Shown here piece by piece: positions 40,799-52,077 of a stretch of DNA of 64,000 nt; position 1 is the first letter of the stretch; every line of letters begins with the position of its first letter. The notes below the pieces were generated by a model. The model made no database searches. It worked only from the letters and a program-made list of their open reading frames with translations, and was not told the DNA's origin. Position numbers and translations under genes: made by a program. Source of the stretch: Copromyces sp. CBS 386.78. Its lineage: Eukaryota; Ascomycota; Sordariomycetes; Sordariales; Sordariaceae. The stretch is from contig MU839149.1 in NCBI GenBank assembly GCA_030685235.1, positions 1 to 64,000 of the forward strand, given 5' to 3'.

Positions 40799-42325
40799 TC
40801 ATCCCTGCGACGGATTATTCGGGTTATTCACAGCATAGTGGTAGTACCCATTATGCCTCTGCCACCAGCTGGGCCTATGGTGTGCCGCAGGCCTGGTCAG
40901 CTCGCTCGTGCACTGGCTATTGATATTCCTCCTTCTCTTATCCTCCTGGCACTTGCACCTGCACCCCGTCCCGCCCTCCGAAGGGGCCGTCATCTTGCCC
41001 GTATCGCCGAACGCCTTATTACCGAGCAACTGCTGATCCATCGGTGCGTTCCCGGGACACTGCCATAGCGTGTCGTGCTCGTAGCCAATATCCGAAAAGT
41101 GGTGGATCTTCTCCGGCGGGAGAAGCATGTGCACGGCGAGCGTGTGGACGGGGGCGTCGCCCCAGCGCTCCGAGTAGAAGCCGCCCTTGCTGTCTAGGTA
41201 GCGGAAGTAGTCCTGGTATTTGTCGCTGCGGAAGAAGTCCAGGTTGGCGATCTCGAAGTTGCTCCAGTAGTGGCACATGTTCCACTTGATGCCGGAGTTG
41301 TCGTGCTCGGGGACCCCGAAGAAGCCGAGGAACCAGCGGACGGGGGCTGGGTACCACATCACTTGGTACAGCGCGTTCCAGGCGGGCGTTCGGGGAATGC
41401 CCTTTTCGATGCGGTAGTCGTCCGTGGTTTTGAATAGGGACGGGCAGGTTTCGCCCATCTCCCAGAGCGCAATCGTCCAGCCGTAGACCTTGTTGCGTTT
41501 TGCCATCTCGGCAAAGGGGTCATAGGTGAGGGCGCAGCTGTAGCGTACGTTGGGCTCAAGGCGCCAGTACCATTTGTACGGTCTCAGGGCTTCGAGGTTA
41601 TAGAACTCGCTGTTTGCGACAATACAAGGCTTCCATTAGCATAAGAATCCACTACAGAAAACGACGTATCGGGAGACGTACCCAGAGTAAAACCGACACA
41701 TGTGGTGATAACTCTCCATATCACCATAGCTGATTCCCTTCTCACCCTGCTTCTTCATCTGCAACTTGGCCTTCGTCTTTTCCTTCTCATTCATCTCCTC
41801 AGGAAACCCCCACTTTCCCTTCTCGATCACCTCGAACCTGACTTCAGTCTCATTGCTCACAGCCCTGCTCAGAACCTCCTTGAAATCCTCCGTCCAGGAA
41901 ACGTCGTTCAGGAACAAGATCGGGTAGTGGAACCACCGGTTGAACTGCCACTCGATATTCAACACCGTCGATCTCGCATCTTCGGCCTCGCTGTTCCGCG
42001 CCAGCATGACAAATGTGGCGTTCTCACGCGGCTGCGCGGCCATAACGGACGGGTCCAGACATCCTGTCGCAAACGGCTGGTCGAGATCCTGGTCGGGGCG
42101 CACAACGCGCGTGCGGTAGAGGTGAATCGGGAGGTCGATGAGGTAGAGGACGAAGAGCGGTATGGCGATTTTGAGAAGCAGCTTGATGCGGCGACGGTTA
42201 CGCCCATTGCGCCCCGAGCGCCAGAGTCGTCGAAATTGCAACATGAGGATCTGTCCTACTCGCGCCAGCAGGTCAAACGCGAGAGACAGCGTGCCATGCT
42301 GGGAAGATGCGTGGTAGTAGCCCAT
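40799..42325 (-). CDS. KTR-family alpha-1,2-mannosyltransferase (GT15)
   Basis: A Golgi type II membrane enzyme that adds alpha-1,2-mannose to protein N- or O-glycans from GDP-mannose. Two exons (42,325-41,682 and 41,609-40,799) give 484 residues. The 72-bp intron (41,610-41,681) has a GTACGT donor, a GCTAATG branch-like site and an ACAG acceptor; splicing joins MCRFYSG to EFYNLEALRPYKWYWRLEP, the conserved GT15 order. A basic cytosolic tail is followed by one TM segment at about residues 46-70. Family hallmarks are YWRLEP (about 229-234) and MCHYWSNFEIANLDFF (about 326-341, with the conserved Glu at 334), then FYSERWGDAPVH. The C-terminal tail, Cys- and Lys-rich after residue 400, is longer than in yeast Ktr proteins. 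It is the first intact gene beside the RIPed block, with its 3' end facing it. Which KTR paralogue it is cannot be decided here. Confidence 0.93.
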
Positions 42326-44199
42326 CTTTTTGAAACATGAGATGGCAGATGGCCAAGGCTGTTCCCCGTGTGGCTTTGTGTGCTTACCTGCTTGTACACC
42401 TACCTACCGCATCCCAAAAGAAAGACACAAACAATCAAGGATCGCCAGAATTGATGCAGGTCGGTGGCAGAGAGTGACATCTAATAAGATGATCAACTCT
42501 GCTGCCTACTCAACAGCCCATTGTGTTGTCGCAACGAGCAAGGGCACAGCCGCACATGTAGAACAGCCAACAGTCCTCTTTTGTGCCGTATACCCATGAT
42601 GGAATTTCCTACTTGATCAGCTATTGTCTTGGCTGTCAGATGGAGGGGACGTTGGAGGGCGAGAACAAAGAAAAACAAAGAGGAAGGGAACCAACAGACT
42701 TTGTTGCTTGCCACTAATCGTTGCCGGGTTAGGTAGGTAAAATCATTTGGGTTAGTGATGACCGACAACCAATGGCACACACTACCATGTTACAGTGGAT
42801 TGCCATGACTGAGCAGGGCCTAAGCCGTTACTGGCCAGTGAAAAACCCAGTGGATGAAAGGCCGGAGATTGCAAAGGAACGCTCATGTGATGTATATCGA
42901 GGGAAGGAGGAGAACGCTAACTCGCGGTGAAGAGAATTGATGAACGTTTTGTGGTCGTTTGTAGACGATGAGAATAAAGTAGGGGTCCGAACGGAACCAT
43001 CGATCGATCTTTAGGATAGTTGAGATAGTGTAAACAATACGTCGCATTCCATCGGCGCACGTGAAAAGGGTAGCTGAATGTACAGTACAATCTAATGCTG
43101 GCTTGTTTGTTAGCGTAAGCATAGAACGAATGGCTGTGTACGGTTTCAAAAGGGCATTACCAAATATCAATTAAGGCAAATCCAACTTCCAAAACAGTAT
43201 ATGGAAGGTAATATACGCCTTGGTAATTGAACAAAACGAATATTTAGATATAAAAGCGCCTGGGGAAGTCGGCCAGAGGTCTCAGGCTAACAAGTTGGAA
43301 ACCAGTATTGGACTGTACGTACAGGGCAGCCAAGTCGGAAAATTTGGAGATGCCAGCCAGATGACAATGGAGACAGGAGGTACGCATGCACTTGCAAACA
43401 TACCTACCTTATTGACGTCACATTCTTCCTTCCTCTTCCAACGCGAACGATCCTCCACAGGTCGTCTGACGCAAATCAAAGCCTTCGCGCGAAGTTTGGA
43501 ACATCGTGAACGGGCCAGCGAATGACGGCGAATGACCGGTGGACGCCGGGCTCCGGAAGCGGTGCTGAGAAACAAAGGGTCACCGCCGGCACTGGCCCCC
43601 GGCTTAAGCCCCATACTTTTCCGAAACCCAGACCGGACATCCTCGGAGACTTTTGCCCTGACGGCCTTGGTCCGGGATTCTCAAAGGTGAGTCTATATAA
43701 TGCCAAGCCGGGTTGTTACGTGAGAGAAACTGATTCTCCTATACTACAGCGAAGCCGCTATTACGCTAACAATCTGGTGGGACCAGTTAGAGAGCCCGTG
43801 CCAGTGATGTTCGACGTTTTGTTCGCCCAGAGAAGAATCAGAGAAGCCCGGGAAGCCTCTCCGCCATTCCAGATTCCAGCCACCCTTTATCACCCCGCGA
43901 ATTTGCAAAGAAAGCTTTTTTTTTCTTGCGTTGAATCCCTGTCATGCCTGGGTTGAGCCCGCTTTGTCCTCCACCCGGGCCCTCCATTTAAAGGCGCCAG
44001 ATACCTACCGCCACTTTTGTTGTCACCGTGACTCTTAAACTGAACAACGTGCATTCTCTTATCTCAGAGGAGAACATCATCTTTTCGTTGACCTCGTCCC
44101 TGAACGAGCAGGAGAAAGCCCTGAACCAACACTCCTCCCGAACCTTGGAAGTTATCTTTCGAGACTCGAGATTATCTGTCGACAAAAAACCCCCGATAA
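42326..44199. other. Intergenic region between divergent genes
   Basis: Shared 5' region of the mannosyltransferase and the MFS transporter. It has normal composition and no convincing coding sequence. TATA-like words are CTATATAA near 43,693 and ATTTAAAG near 43,987, the latter about 210 bp before the transporter start. I see no RNA gene. Confidence 0.6.
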
Positions 44200-45773
44200 A
44201 TGACCCTAGGTCGAGCTCCTAATGCAGAGGACAGCTGCCTAAAAAACCATCAGCAGTCCCCGGTGGGCGAATCATTGTCATCACTCCCGACCTTTATCGA
44301 CTCCCCCAGCGACCAGGAAAAGGGCAGATCGTCCGTCTCGAACCGCGAAAACAACTCGGATGGACGGGACTCGGGACCGGAATCCGACACCATCCAAGAC
44401 CTCAGCGACAGCCCCGACGATGCGGGCGTCAAGTGCGAGAACGGCCTTGCCCGGCAGCAGTCTGCGGCGACCACCATAATCGACTTTCCCGAAGGTGGCC
44501 TGCAGGGCTGGCTGGTAGTGTTTGGGTCCTTTTGCGCCATGATATCCGTGTTTGGACTCATCAACTCTGCCGCCGTTTTCGAATCTTATTTCTCGTCACA
44601 TCAGCTTGTCAACCACAGCGCATCCGAGATCGGATGGATCTTCTCCCTTTACCTCTTTATCGTCTTCTTTGTGGGCATCCAAGTCGGCCCCATTTTCGAT
44701 CGGTATGGAGCGCGCCTCTTGGTCGCCGTGGGTAGTATCCTGGTTGTCCTCAGCCTGATGCTGCTGAGCCTCAGCAAAAGTAAGTCCTTGCTATTTCCGC
44801 ACCGATTTGTCCATGACGCATGGGACTAACAATGGACACAGCTTATTATCAGATCATGCTGACATACTCCGTGCTCGGTGGCTTGGGCGGGGCCCTTCTC
44901 AACTGCCCCGCGTACGGATCCATCACACACTTCTTCAATGTGCGCCGTGGACTGGCAACAGGTGTTGCCACCATTTCCGGCGGCATCGGTGGTGTTGTGT
45001 TCCCCATTCTGTTGCGATATACCCTCCCCTCGATTGGGTTCCCCTGGAGTTGCCGCATTCTTGGCTTCATTATGCTCGGCCTCGCCGTGCCCGCCAACCT
45101 CTTTATCAAGACCCGACTGAAGCCCAAGATCACCCACGAAAAACCCAAGGTGTCGTCGCTTTTGCCCGACTTTTCCGGGTTCCGAGACCTTCGCTATGCG
45201 TTTTCGGCGATCGGCATCTTCTTTATGGAATGGGGCCTGTTCATGCCCTTGACGTACATCGTCTCGTACGCGGCGGCGCATGGGCAGGATGCGACCGAGA
45301 GCTACCTGCTCCTGTCGTACCTCAACGCCGGGTCTGTCTTGGGCCGTGTGCTCCCCGGTCTCTTTGCCGATCGCTTGGGACGGTTCAACGTGGTGATTAT
45401 CACCATCGCGCTGTGTGCGATTCTCGTGTTCGCCATGTGGCTGCCGGCCGGCATGTCCAAGTCGGTGCTGATCGGATATGCTGTGCTCTTTGGATGTGCC
45501 AGCGGAAGCAACCTCGGCTTGGTACCCGTATGCCTTGGACAGTTGTGTGACGCTCGTCAGTTCGGTCGGTACTACTCGACGGCCATGATGGTGGCCAGTT
45601 TCGGTACGCTTAGCAGTGTACCCATCGGTGGCGCCTTGTTGGAGATGGGCTCTGCTGAGACGGGCTGGCGAGCCGTCATCATCTTCTCGGGCCTATCGTA
45701 CGCCATTGCCCTGGCGTGTTATACGACCGCTCGTGTTCTCGCTGTCGGCTTCAACCCGCGGGTCAAGTTCTAG
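44200..45773 (+). CDS. MFS transporter, monocarboxylate-transporter-like (MCT) family
   Basis: A plasma- or organelle-membrane secondary carrier; fungal members of this family move monocarboxylates, riboflavin or other small acids, and the substrate here is unknown. Exons 44,200-44,779 and 44,842-45,773 give 503 residues. The 62-bp intron (44,780-44,841) has a GTAAGT donor, a GACTAAC branch site and a CACAG acceptor, and joins LSLSK to TYYQIMLTYSVLGGLGGALL. The protein has a hydrophilic, Ser/Asp-rich N-terminus (about 1-95), the MCT-type entry motif FPEGGLQGW before TM1, GPIFDRYGARLL in the TM2-3 loop, and LFADRLGRFNV in the central loop, with about 12 TM segments in all. The ATG at 44,200 opens the longest frame, but the N-terminus is not conserved in this family, so the start is less certain than the rest. 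Confidence 0.92.
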
Positions 45774-46277
45774 TCGGACGGCGATGTTTTTTTTTCGGTG
45801 TTGAGGAATTGGATATAGGCAAAAAAAGCAGTTGGATAGCTAGGTAGATAATGTTAATGAGAAATGATCAACGCCGCAAAAGAGTTCTCGTTTGTGCAAC
45901 CAGTGAAAGTGTCGTGGAAGGAACCTAAGTGGACGATAGCGAGTGACCTTTGCCAGCTGAGGACGAGAACACAGCCCGGTGGTCCCGTAGAAGACAGGGG
46001 CATGCACTCCCGCTGTGTTCAGCTGAGGCCGGGCGTCGGGCGGTTAGGCTGCATGTTCCGCTGAAACCCCACCGAAGCCGTAGGGCTCAGGCACCCGCGA
46101 TGTCAAAACGCGGGGCGATTTCTCAGCAAACCCCGCCGCCGACCAGAAAATTTCAACCCCACCACATTCCGTCGCAAGTCTTCGATATTGAAACATTTCC
46201 CCAGCAACAAATAAAAGTGACAAGTCAACAACCGGAGACATTGTCAGCCACAACAGCACATCTGCGGTACACATACA
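45774..46277. other. Intergenic, 3' end of MFS gene and 5' region of dph2
   Basis: Contains a T8 tract just after the MFS stop and a CA-rich leader (about 46,190-46,277) before the dph2 start. Frames overlapping the dph2 start (for example 45,950-46,672) are out of phase with the conserved protein and are rejected. Confidence 0.6.
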
Positions 46278-48077
46278 ATGGCGGGCGAACTCAACGCGGC
46301 ACCGGTCCTTTCCACACCGGAAGACCACCTTTTCGAATACGCAGTGGTCCCGACCGACGACACGACCAAGACGAAATCAGACGACGAACTCAGCGACATC
46401 TACGAGATCTCCAGGACAGCAAAGGACATTGGAGAGGGAGGATGGAGGAGAATCGGCCTACAGTTTCCCGACCATATGCTTTGCGATTCCCCCAGAGTCG
46501 TCCAACTCCTAGAGAAAGAGCTCGCTTCTCTACCACAACCGACAGCGACGACGACGACGTCTACCACAGACTCACAGTCAACACCGACAGCATGCCCCGA
46601 GCCCACCGCGACGCACAATGGACAATGCGGTCGCGATGCCCAGCAAAACGGTACAGGCTGTGGATGTGCTAAACAAGCTCCAGTACCAGTAGTAACATCA
46701 CAGTCCAACAAGGCCCGTCGAGTCTACGTCCTCGCCGATACCTCGTACAGCGCCTGCTGCGTCGACGAGATTGCTGCCGAACACGTTAACGCCGATGTCG
46801 TTGTCCACTACGGCCGCTCATGCCTCTCGCCTACTTCTCGTCTTCCCGTCATCTACGTTTTCACCAAGCATACCCTCGACCGCGATGCTGCCCTCGCCGA
46901 CTTCGAGAAGGAATACCCGGATAAGGAGGCCAAGGTGGTTCTTATGGCCGATGTCACATACCAAGTTCACGTCCAGTCGCTGTTGTCCGAGCTCCAAATT
47001 CGTGGTTACGCCAACCTGCTAGCCACCGAGATTGTTCACAACCCCATGGGCAGGATACCAAACAGAAAGGTTGTGGACGCTGAAGGCAAAGAGGTTAAAA
47101 TCAGCAATGGCAGCGAAACCTCGACGGGCTTGAATCTCCGGGATTACTCCATTTTCCACGTCTCCCAACCGCCAACCGCGCTTCTCCTCGCCCTATGCTC
47201 CAGAGTCAAGAACCTCTACATCTTCCAGACCTCTTCTGACAGCTCCTCGTTGTACTCCGCTCAGCGCCTCCTTGGTCGCCGTTATGCCCGCCTCCTCTCC
47301 CTGACTACCGCTGGCATCATTGGTATCCTTGTCAACACCCTCTCGGTCTCGAACTACCTTTCCTCGATCGATAGTATCCGCAAGCAGATTGCTGCTGCCG
47401 GCAAGAAAAGCTACACAATGGTGGTTGGAAAGCTCAACCCGGCCAAGCTTGCCAACTTTGCTGAAATCGACGGCTGGGTTGTTGTCGGCTGCTGGGAGAG
47501 TTCTCTTATTGAGGATGATGCCGGCTTCTACAAGCCCGTCATTACCCCCTTTGAGCTCGAGCTTGCCCTTGCTAGTGACGATGAAAGAATCTGGACTGGC
47601 GAGTGGTGGGGTGGCATCGAGGCTGTCAAGCCACCGGTTGAGGAGAAGACGTCCGAGGACACCGAGAACAACCAGACGGCCAATAACGAGCAAGCCGCTG
47701 GCGACGGTGATTTCGACAGCGAAGAGGAGTCAGCACCGCCCGAGTTTGACTGGGGGACAGGAAAGCTTGTCAGCCATAGTAGGCCCATGCGCATGACCGC
47801 GTCGAAGCCCAAGAGTGAAAAGAAGGAGAGTTCGCCTGACAAGCCGGACGCCCCTCCACGATCAAGCGCCTTGACTCTGAGATCCAAGGCCCAGGAGCTG
47901 GCATCAGTCAACGGAGTCGTCAGCCCAGGTGCAGAGTATCTCCGTACTCAGCGGACCTGGGTAGGCCTGGGTACTGATTTCGACGACGAGGCCAGCATGA
48001 CGATTGAAGAAGGCAGAGGCGGAGTGGCGAGAGGCTACACGGTTGGTGGGGAAGGAGAGAAACATTTGATCGGCTGA
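46278..48077 (+). CDS. dph2: Diphthamide biosynthesis protein 2 (Dph2)
   Basis: Subunit of the cytosolic Dph1-Dph2 iron-sulfur enzyme that transfers the 3-amino-3-carboxypropyl group of S-adenosylmethionine to a histidine of elongation factor 2, the first step of diphthamide synthesis. It is a single uninterrupted exon of 599 residues; yeast Dph2 is somewhat shorter. Family motifs are [14 protein letters not shown] (about 55-68), [16 protein letters not shown] (154-169), HYGRSCLSP (about 177-185) and [13 protein letters not shown] (402-414). Candidate cluster-region cysteines are C160, C161, C182 and C405. The GTGEWWGG-like [11 protein letters not shown] segment precedes an acidic, low-complexity stretch (about 455-495) and a conserved C-terminal [11 protein letters not shown] Thr/Ser- and Cys-containing insert (about 88-143) is less conserved. 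It lies convergent to the small gene that ends at 48,406. Confidence 0.95.
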   Translation: MAGELNAAPVLSTPEDHLFEYAVVPTDDTTKTKSDDELSDIYEISRTAKDIGEGGWRRIGLQFPDHMLCDSPRVVQLLEKELASLPQPTATTTTSTTDSQSTPTACPEPTATHNGQCGRDAQQNGTGCGCAKQAPVPVVTSQSNKARRVYVLADTSYSACCVDEIAAEHVNADVVVHYGRSCLSPTSRLPVIYVFTKHTLDRDAALADFEKEYPDKEAKVVLMADVTYQVHVQSLLSELQIRGYANLLATEIVHNPMGRIPNRKVVDAEGKEVKISNGSETSTGLNLRDYSIFHVSQPPTALLLALCSRVKNLYIFQTSSDSSSLYSAQRLLGRRYARLLSLTTAGIIGILVNTLSVSNYLSSIDSIRKQIAAAGKKSYTMVVGKLNPAKLANFAEIDGWVVVGCWESSLIEDDAGFYKPVITPFELELALASDDERIWTGEWWGGIEAVKPPVEEKTSEDTENNQTANNEQAAGDGDFDSEEESAPPEFDWGTGKLVSHSRPMRMTASKPKSEKKESSPDKPDAPPRSSALTLRSKAQELASVNGVVSPGAEYLRTQRTWVGLGTDFDDEASMTIEEGRGGVARGYTVGGEGEKHLIG

Positions 48078-48405
48078 AGAGGAGGATATTTTACCTAGTT
48101 AGACGCCATTGGACACCAATGTTGGTACAAGTGATACCCACAAAAAGGAAATGGACTGGAGTTACTTTGGACTCACGAAGACGATATCCGGGCCATGAAC
48201 ACGACTCAGTTACTTGGGGGGTTCTTTCGCCTCTTTCTACTTCCATCATTTACCATTACCGACGGGGCTGATATTGTATCGATCGCGGCCTGCACAACTA
48301 CTACGCCTGATTTCCTGCTACCTTATCGTTCAGTCTTCGCCAAACATTAGCAAAGCAACAGCCTTTCCGTCACAGGTGCCACAAGCCTTCGCTCCCACTG
48401 GATTT

Positions 48406-49163
48406 CTACACATGGCCACATAAACAACCTGGTGGGCGATCAGCCATGTCATCCGTGGACCTCTTAGCCTTATACGGCGGGGGCGGTGTCGCCTCCCTCG
48501 CCTGCCCTTTGTGCGCCGCCTCCATCTCGTACTCTTCCTGCTGTCTTCCTTCTCGATGCTGCTGCGGCTCTTGCTGCCGCGTCTCTTCCTGCATATAAGC
48601 CAGCGAATAAGCACTATCCAGCGGTGTTCCTGTCGTCGGCGGTACCCTAAGTCCCACGCGTGTGTGTCTCTGGAGTCGGTTCCGATACAAAGAGCGACGG
48701 TCAGGGCCAGCATGGCGCCACCATCCCGAGGTCGTACGAATCATATCTCTTCCTCCTCTGTCTCTGCCGCTGTATCTGTCTCTGGTGCTAGTACCGGTTC
48801 TGCCACCGTGCGGATGGTAGTGGAGTGAGTGGGGGTAGGGGAGGTGGGTGTGCTCTCTTCTCACGCCTCCATGTCCGGTGAGGTGCGGGAGATGGAATTG
48901 GGACTCGAGCTCATTGCTCTTCTTCTTCCGAGGCAGGAGAAAGCAGCAACACCAAACGGACGTGCTCAAGATGGTGATGGCGATGGCGCTGAAAAGAATG
49001 AACATGGGGATCTTGTACTTCTGGTAGAAGCCGTCGGCCGGGACGTTTGCCGGTCTGGTGCCGTCGACGATGGTGGAGCTATCCTGTGAGGTGACTGATG
49101 TCAGTTGGGCACGACATCATGTGGGAAGATGACCCAGCATTCGGAGACGCCAATACTTACCAT
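48406..49163 (-). CDS. Small single-pass membrane protein with a PY motif, 3-nt first coding exon
   Basis: No known function is recognised. The best model has a first coding exon containing only the ATG (49,161-49,163), a 77-bp intron (49,084-49,160; GTAAGT donor, CTCACAG acceptor) and a second exon 49,083-48,406, giving 226 residues. It starts MDSSTIVDGTRPANVPADGF, followed by a TM segment at about 28-50 ending in a Cys-rich WCCCFLL patch and a basic stop-transfer RKKK. The cytosolic tail is His/Arg/Gln-rich and low in complexity, with TPPPPYKAK at about 200-208, a PPxY-type ligand for WW domains such as those of Rsp5/NEDD4 ubiquitin ligases. If the intron is not used, translation could begin at the in-frame Met at the head of the TM segment (49,005), but the upstream residues fit a signal-less N-terminus well. 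Confidence 0.75.
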
Positions 49164-50558
49164 GGCTGATGTCTTGCTGCCGGGTTCTCGGGGTCTGATG
49201 GGAGGCGGGAAAGATATTTGAGTGATGGATAGGGTCGGTCAGCTATTGATGGCCACAATTGCTTCACCAAACCGGCGATTTGGCGCAGTCTATGGGGATA
49301 TCGATTCTCTTCCCATCGGTTTACCGTTCCCGGGAAAAGTTGAAAGAAAAACAGAAACAGGCAAGTCAACGAATCATGAAGGAAAGCAAATCAAAAACCG
49401 AATTTCCGTGAGTCACTACAACGGTCAATCACAAATGGCCAACAATATGTCTGCTAAGACATGGAAAATACAGCTTGCTATTGTTCATCATGGCGTAATT
49501 TGGAAACAGTGATGGGGTGAGCCAACCAACGCGTGGTAAATGAGCATGGCGCAGCCTGGAAGTTCGGATGAGAACCCTCATGGCCCATTTCGACACCCAC
49601 TCCCGCCCTCTGGTGTTATACCCTCGTGTCTCCGAATCTCCGATCTCCGGCACGGGAGTCACTCCTATTGTTCCAGCCCACCGGTACCAGATGCCTGCCC
49701 ACCAAGTCGTGTGTGCCCTAGTCGCCATGCCTCCGCAACGGTGTGCACGCATTAACGCATCGCCAGCCTAATCAGTCTCTGTCCCTCCAACCGTCACACC
49801 GAATCCCTTGGCCATCCTTTGCCTTCACGCTCATAGCCTCATCAGGTCTACACGTAGACGTATCTAGCGGGGTGCGTCAGACATGCACCACCTGGGAGTC
49901 ATGCCCTTTGCCGCGCACATGCTGGACACGTTCTATGGCCCGGACATGCTGGGCACTGACACTTTCGCGCTTCCCGTCGACGCAATTTCCATGCTTTGCA
50001 CTTGGGGCAATCGCATGCTTCTCTTCCCTCTTCTAGATGTGCGGGTGATGGTTCCCACATGTGCCAGGTCACTCGCTCGCCGCCGCCGTCGAGGAGGCAG
50101 AGGAAGCGGAAGATGGCGCAGAGGCAGGACATTGTTTCTGGGCTTTGGTGGTCGGGATCTGTGATGCGACTCAAGTGCACTGGCAATGTGCTTGCTGTGT
50201 TTGCCGGACTCGTGGGAGCGATGAAGGTTAGTGATGCGATGGTTTGGGTGGGAGACGCCGACCGAGGGTGAGGCGGACGTGAGGCGGACGTGAGTGTTCG
50301 TGGTCGTTCAGTCTTTTGTACCCCAAATCTGGATAAACTGTAAGTTGCTGCCAGTTTATCTTGTATTTCAAGTGTTTAGCTGGACATCTTATAGCTGATC
50401 GTCAACGGCGTACAGCCTCAATCCTCCTACCACCTTCATTCACGCGATGAAGCAGTGCACAATGAGCTTGTTGCCCACACAATGACATCGTCGCTTCTGG
50501 CGACATTTAGACCAGTCGTCTGTAGACGGTGTCACAAGTGACATCTTACAGACCCCCA

Positions 50559-50607
50559 AGGCTACCTTAACAATGAGATGCAAACCCTCATTGTTAGTAG
50601 GTGGCCT
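50559..50607. repeat. Imperfect inverted repeat (hairpin), about 18-bp arms
   Basis: The left arm GGCTACCTTAACAATGAG is opposed to the right arm CTCATTGTTAGTAGGTGGCC, with a loop of about 11 bases. The core TAACAATGAG/CTCATTGTTA is perfect, and the outer part has a small bulge. It could be a MITE remnant or an RNA hairpin. Confidence 0.7.
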
Positions 50608-51859
50608 TAACACCTCCCGACTGCTGGCGCTTGGTGTTACAGACGCGAATTACTCATTCAGCATTAGTAAACCGAGCAAACGGCTCAGACTTGGTCGACC
50701 TCTTTGAAGGATATTTTGGTCAGCTGGCGATCATCGCGTTCGTTCTGGGAAAACCTACCCGCACCCATATCTTCGCTTCACGCACTCATTGTTTCGACTA
50801 GCGGGAACGAAGTCTTCCAAACAACACCACCTCTTTTCTAGAAACCAAAATCGAGCACAGACAGGGTTTTCGAAACGTTGTTGGTCCAATATCCAGGAGC
50901 TTTATAAGGCTAGGTAGTATAAACGGGATCAACATGCCTCGTTTGAGAGTACGTCGCACTGACGCTATCAATGCTCCCTTAACCGGACGTGAAAACGGCC
51001 AGGAACAAGCTACCGAGGGGATGCTCGAACGTGGCGAGCTTGGTTTTACCATTATCCCAAGTTTTAGCTGGTGTCCCGGGCGGTAATGGAAACATTTGCT
51101 TGCGTGTACCGTGCGTGGAGGCTTGGAGGAAAACATATGGGTGTGGGTAGATTTTCTTTTATGTCGTTTACCGTTGGGTGCTCGGCATTGTTGACGGCGT
51201 TGCACTAGGAGACATTGCGCGAGTAGAATACCCGAATGGATATCGCGACCTCTCAACATCTACACTCACCAACGTCACCCTCCTCAACGAGTCAACAGGC
51301 ATCCAACCTTCCAAACAACGGGGAAGATGGTATCTCAAACATTTGTCTTTTTTCCAGCCGTGTTTGTTTCTTATCCTTCTCTGGTACACGTGAGTAGGGC
51401 AACCATCTCCATCAACTGGCACCTGGACCCACCGACATGAGACCGGTTGAGTTGCGAGTCCGGTCGTCTCAAGTCGCAACCCCTATTGATGTCACCTGAC
51501 TCGTACGAGTCTCATAAGATGCAGAGGCATATGCTTGGGCAAAATGAGGCCCATACACAAGGACACCGTTGAAACCCAAAGGAGTTACCACCCTCAAGGT
51601 TTAATCGTCTTCACTTCCGAAAACGAGCACATCAACCCTGCCTTATTCGATGAGATCCCTGCAGCTCTCCAGAGCCTCGACCGATTTGGATCTCACTTGC
51701 CGGGGAATAAGCTCCAATGAATCGAGGCGATCAAGGATTGACCGGCAAGACATGCCGAAGGGTGAACAAGAAACACCAGCGTATGTTCTGCCATCAGAAT
51801 CTGCATACAATTTCCTTTGGGAGCCCCTGAACTCCTCATCTCGAGCGTCCAAGATGCAG

Positions 51860-51865
51860 TATATA
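51860..51865 (+). promoter_or_regulatory. TATA-like box upstream of the Egh16-like gene
   Basis: TATATA in the context GCAGTATATAGAG, about 215 bp before the start codon. Downstream lies a CT-rich leader typical of highly expressed fungal genes. Confidence 0.4.
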
Positions 51866-52077
51866 GAGTCTTTCGATCGCCCTCTCATGACATCCTGATA
51901 TTCTTTCACGCAGCAACTCTATCCCGTTCGTTCCAGCACTCCTCTCTTATTCATTCTCTCCTTTCTTTCTTCGCAGCAGGCCTGCTCCCCATCATATTCG
52001 CCATCCACTTCAGTGTTTGTTTTATCAAAGTCCTTCTCTCTTTACGAAAAATACCCTCTCTTCGACACTTATTCATC

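Larger units (their letters stand above)
49164..52077. other. Long intergenic region, no supported gene
   Basis: About 2.9 kb between divergently placed genes. Short frames on both strands (for example minus 49,899-50,186 and minus 50,798-51,259) have no recognisable domains, signal or intron structure. It holds an imperfect direct repeat of GAGGCGGACGT near 50,270 and the hairpin at 50,560-50,607. Its right end (51.9-52.08 kb) is a pyrimidine-rich leader for the next gene. Confidence 0.6.

Noticed and set aside
44028..44222. Upstream frame overlapping the MFS start codon
   Set aside because: It begins with GTG, not ATG, so there is no evidence for a regulatory upstream ORF.
45950..46672. 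240-codon frame overlapping the start of dph2
   Set aside because: It is out of phase with the conserved Dph2 protein and is composed of Arg/Pro/Thr-rich shadow sequence.
50798..51259. 153-codon minus-strand frame
   Set aside because: No domain, no signal and no promoter context; not supportable as a gene.
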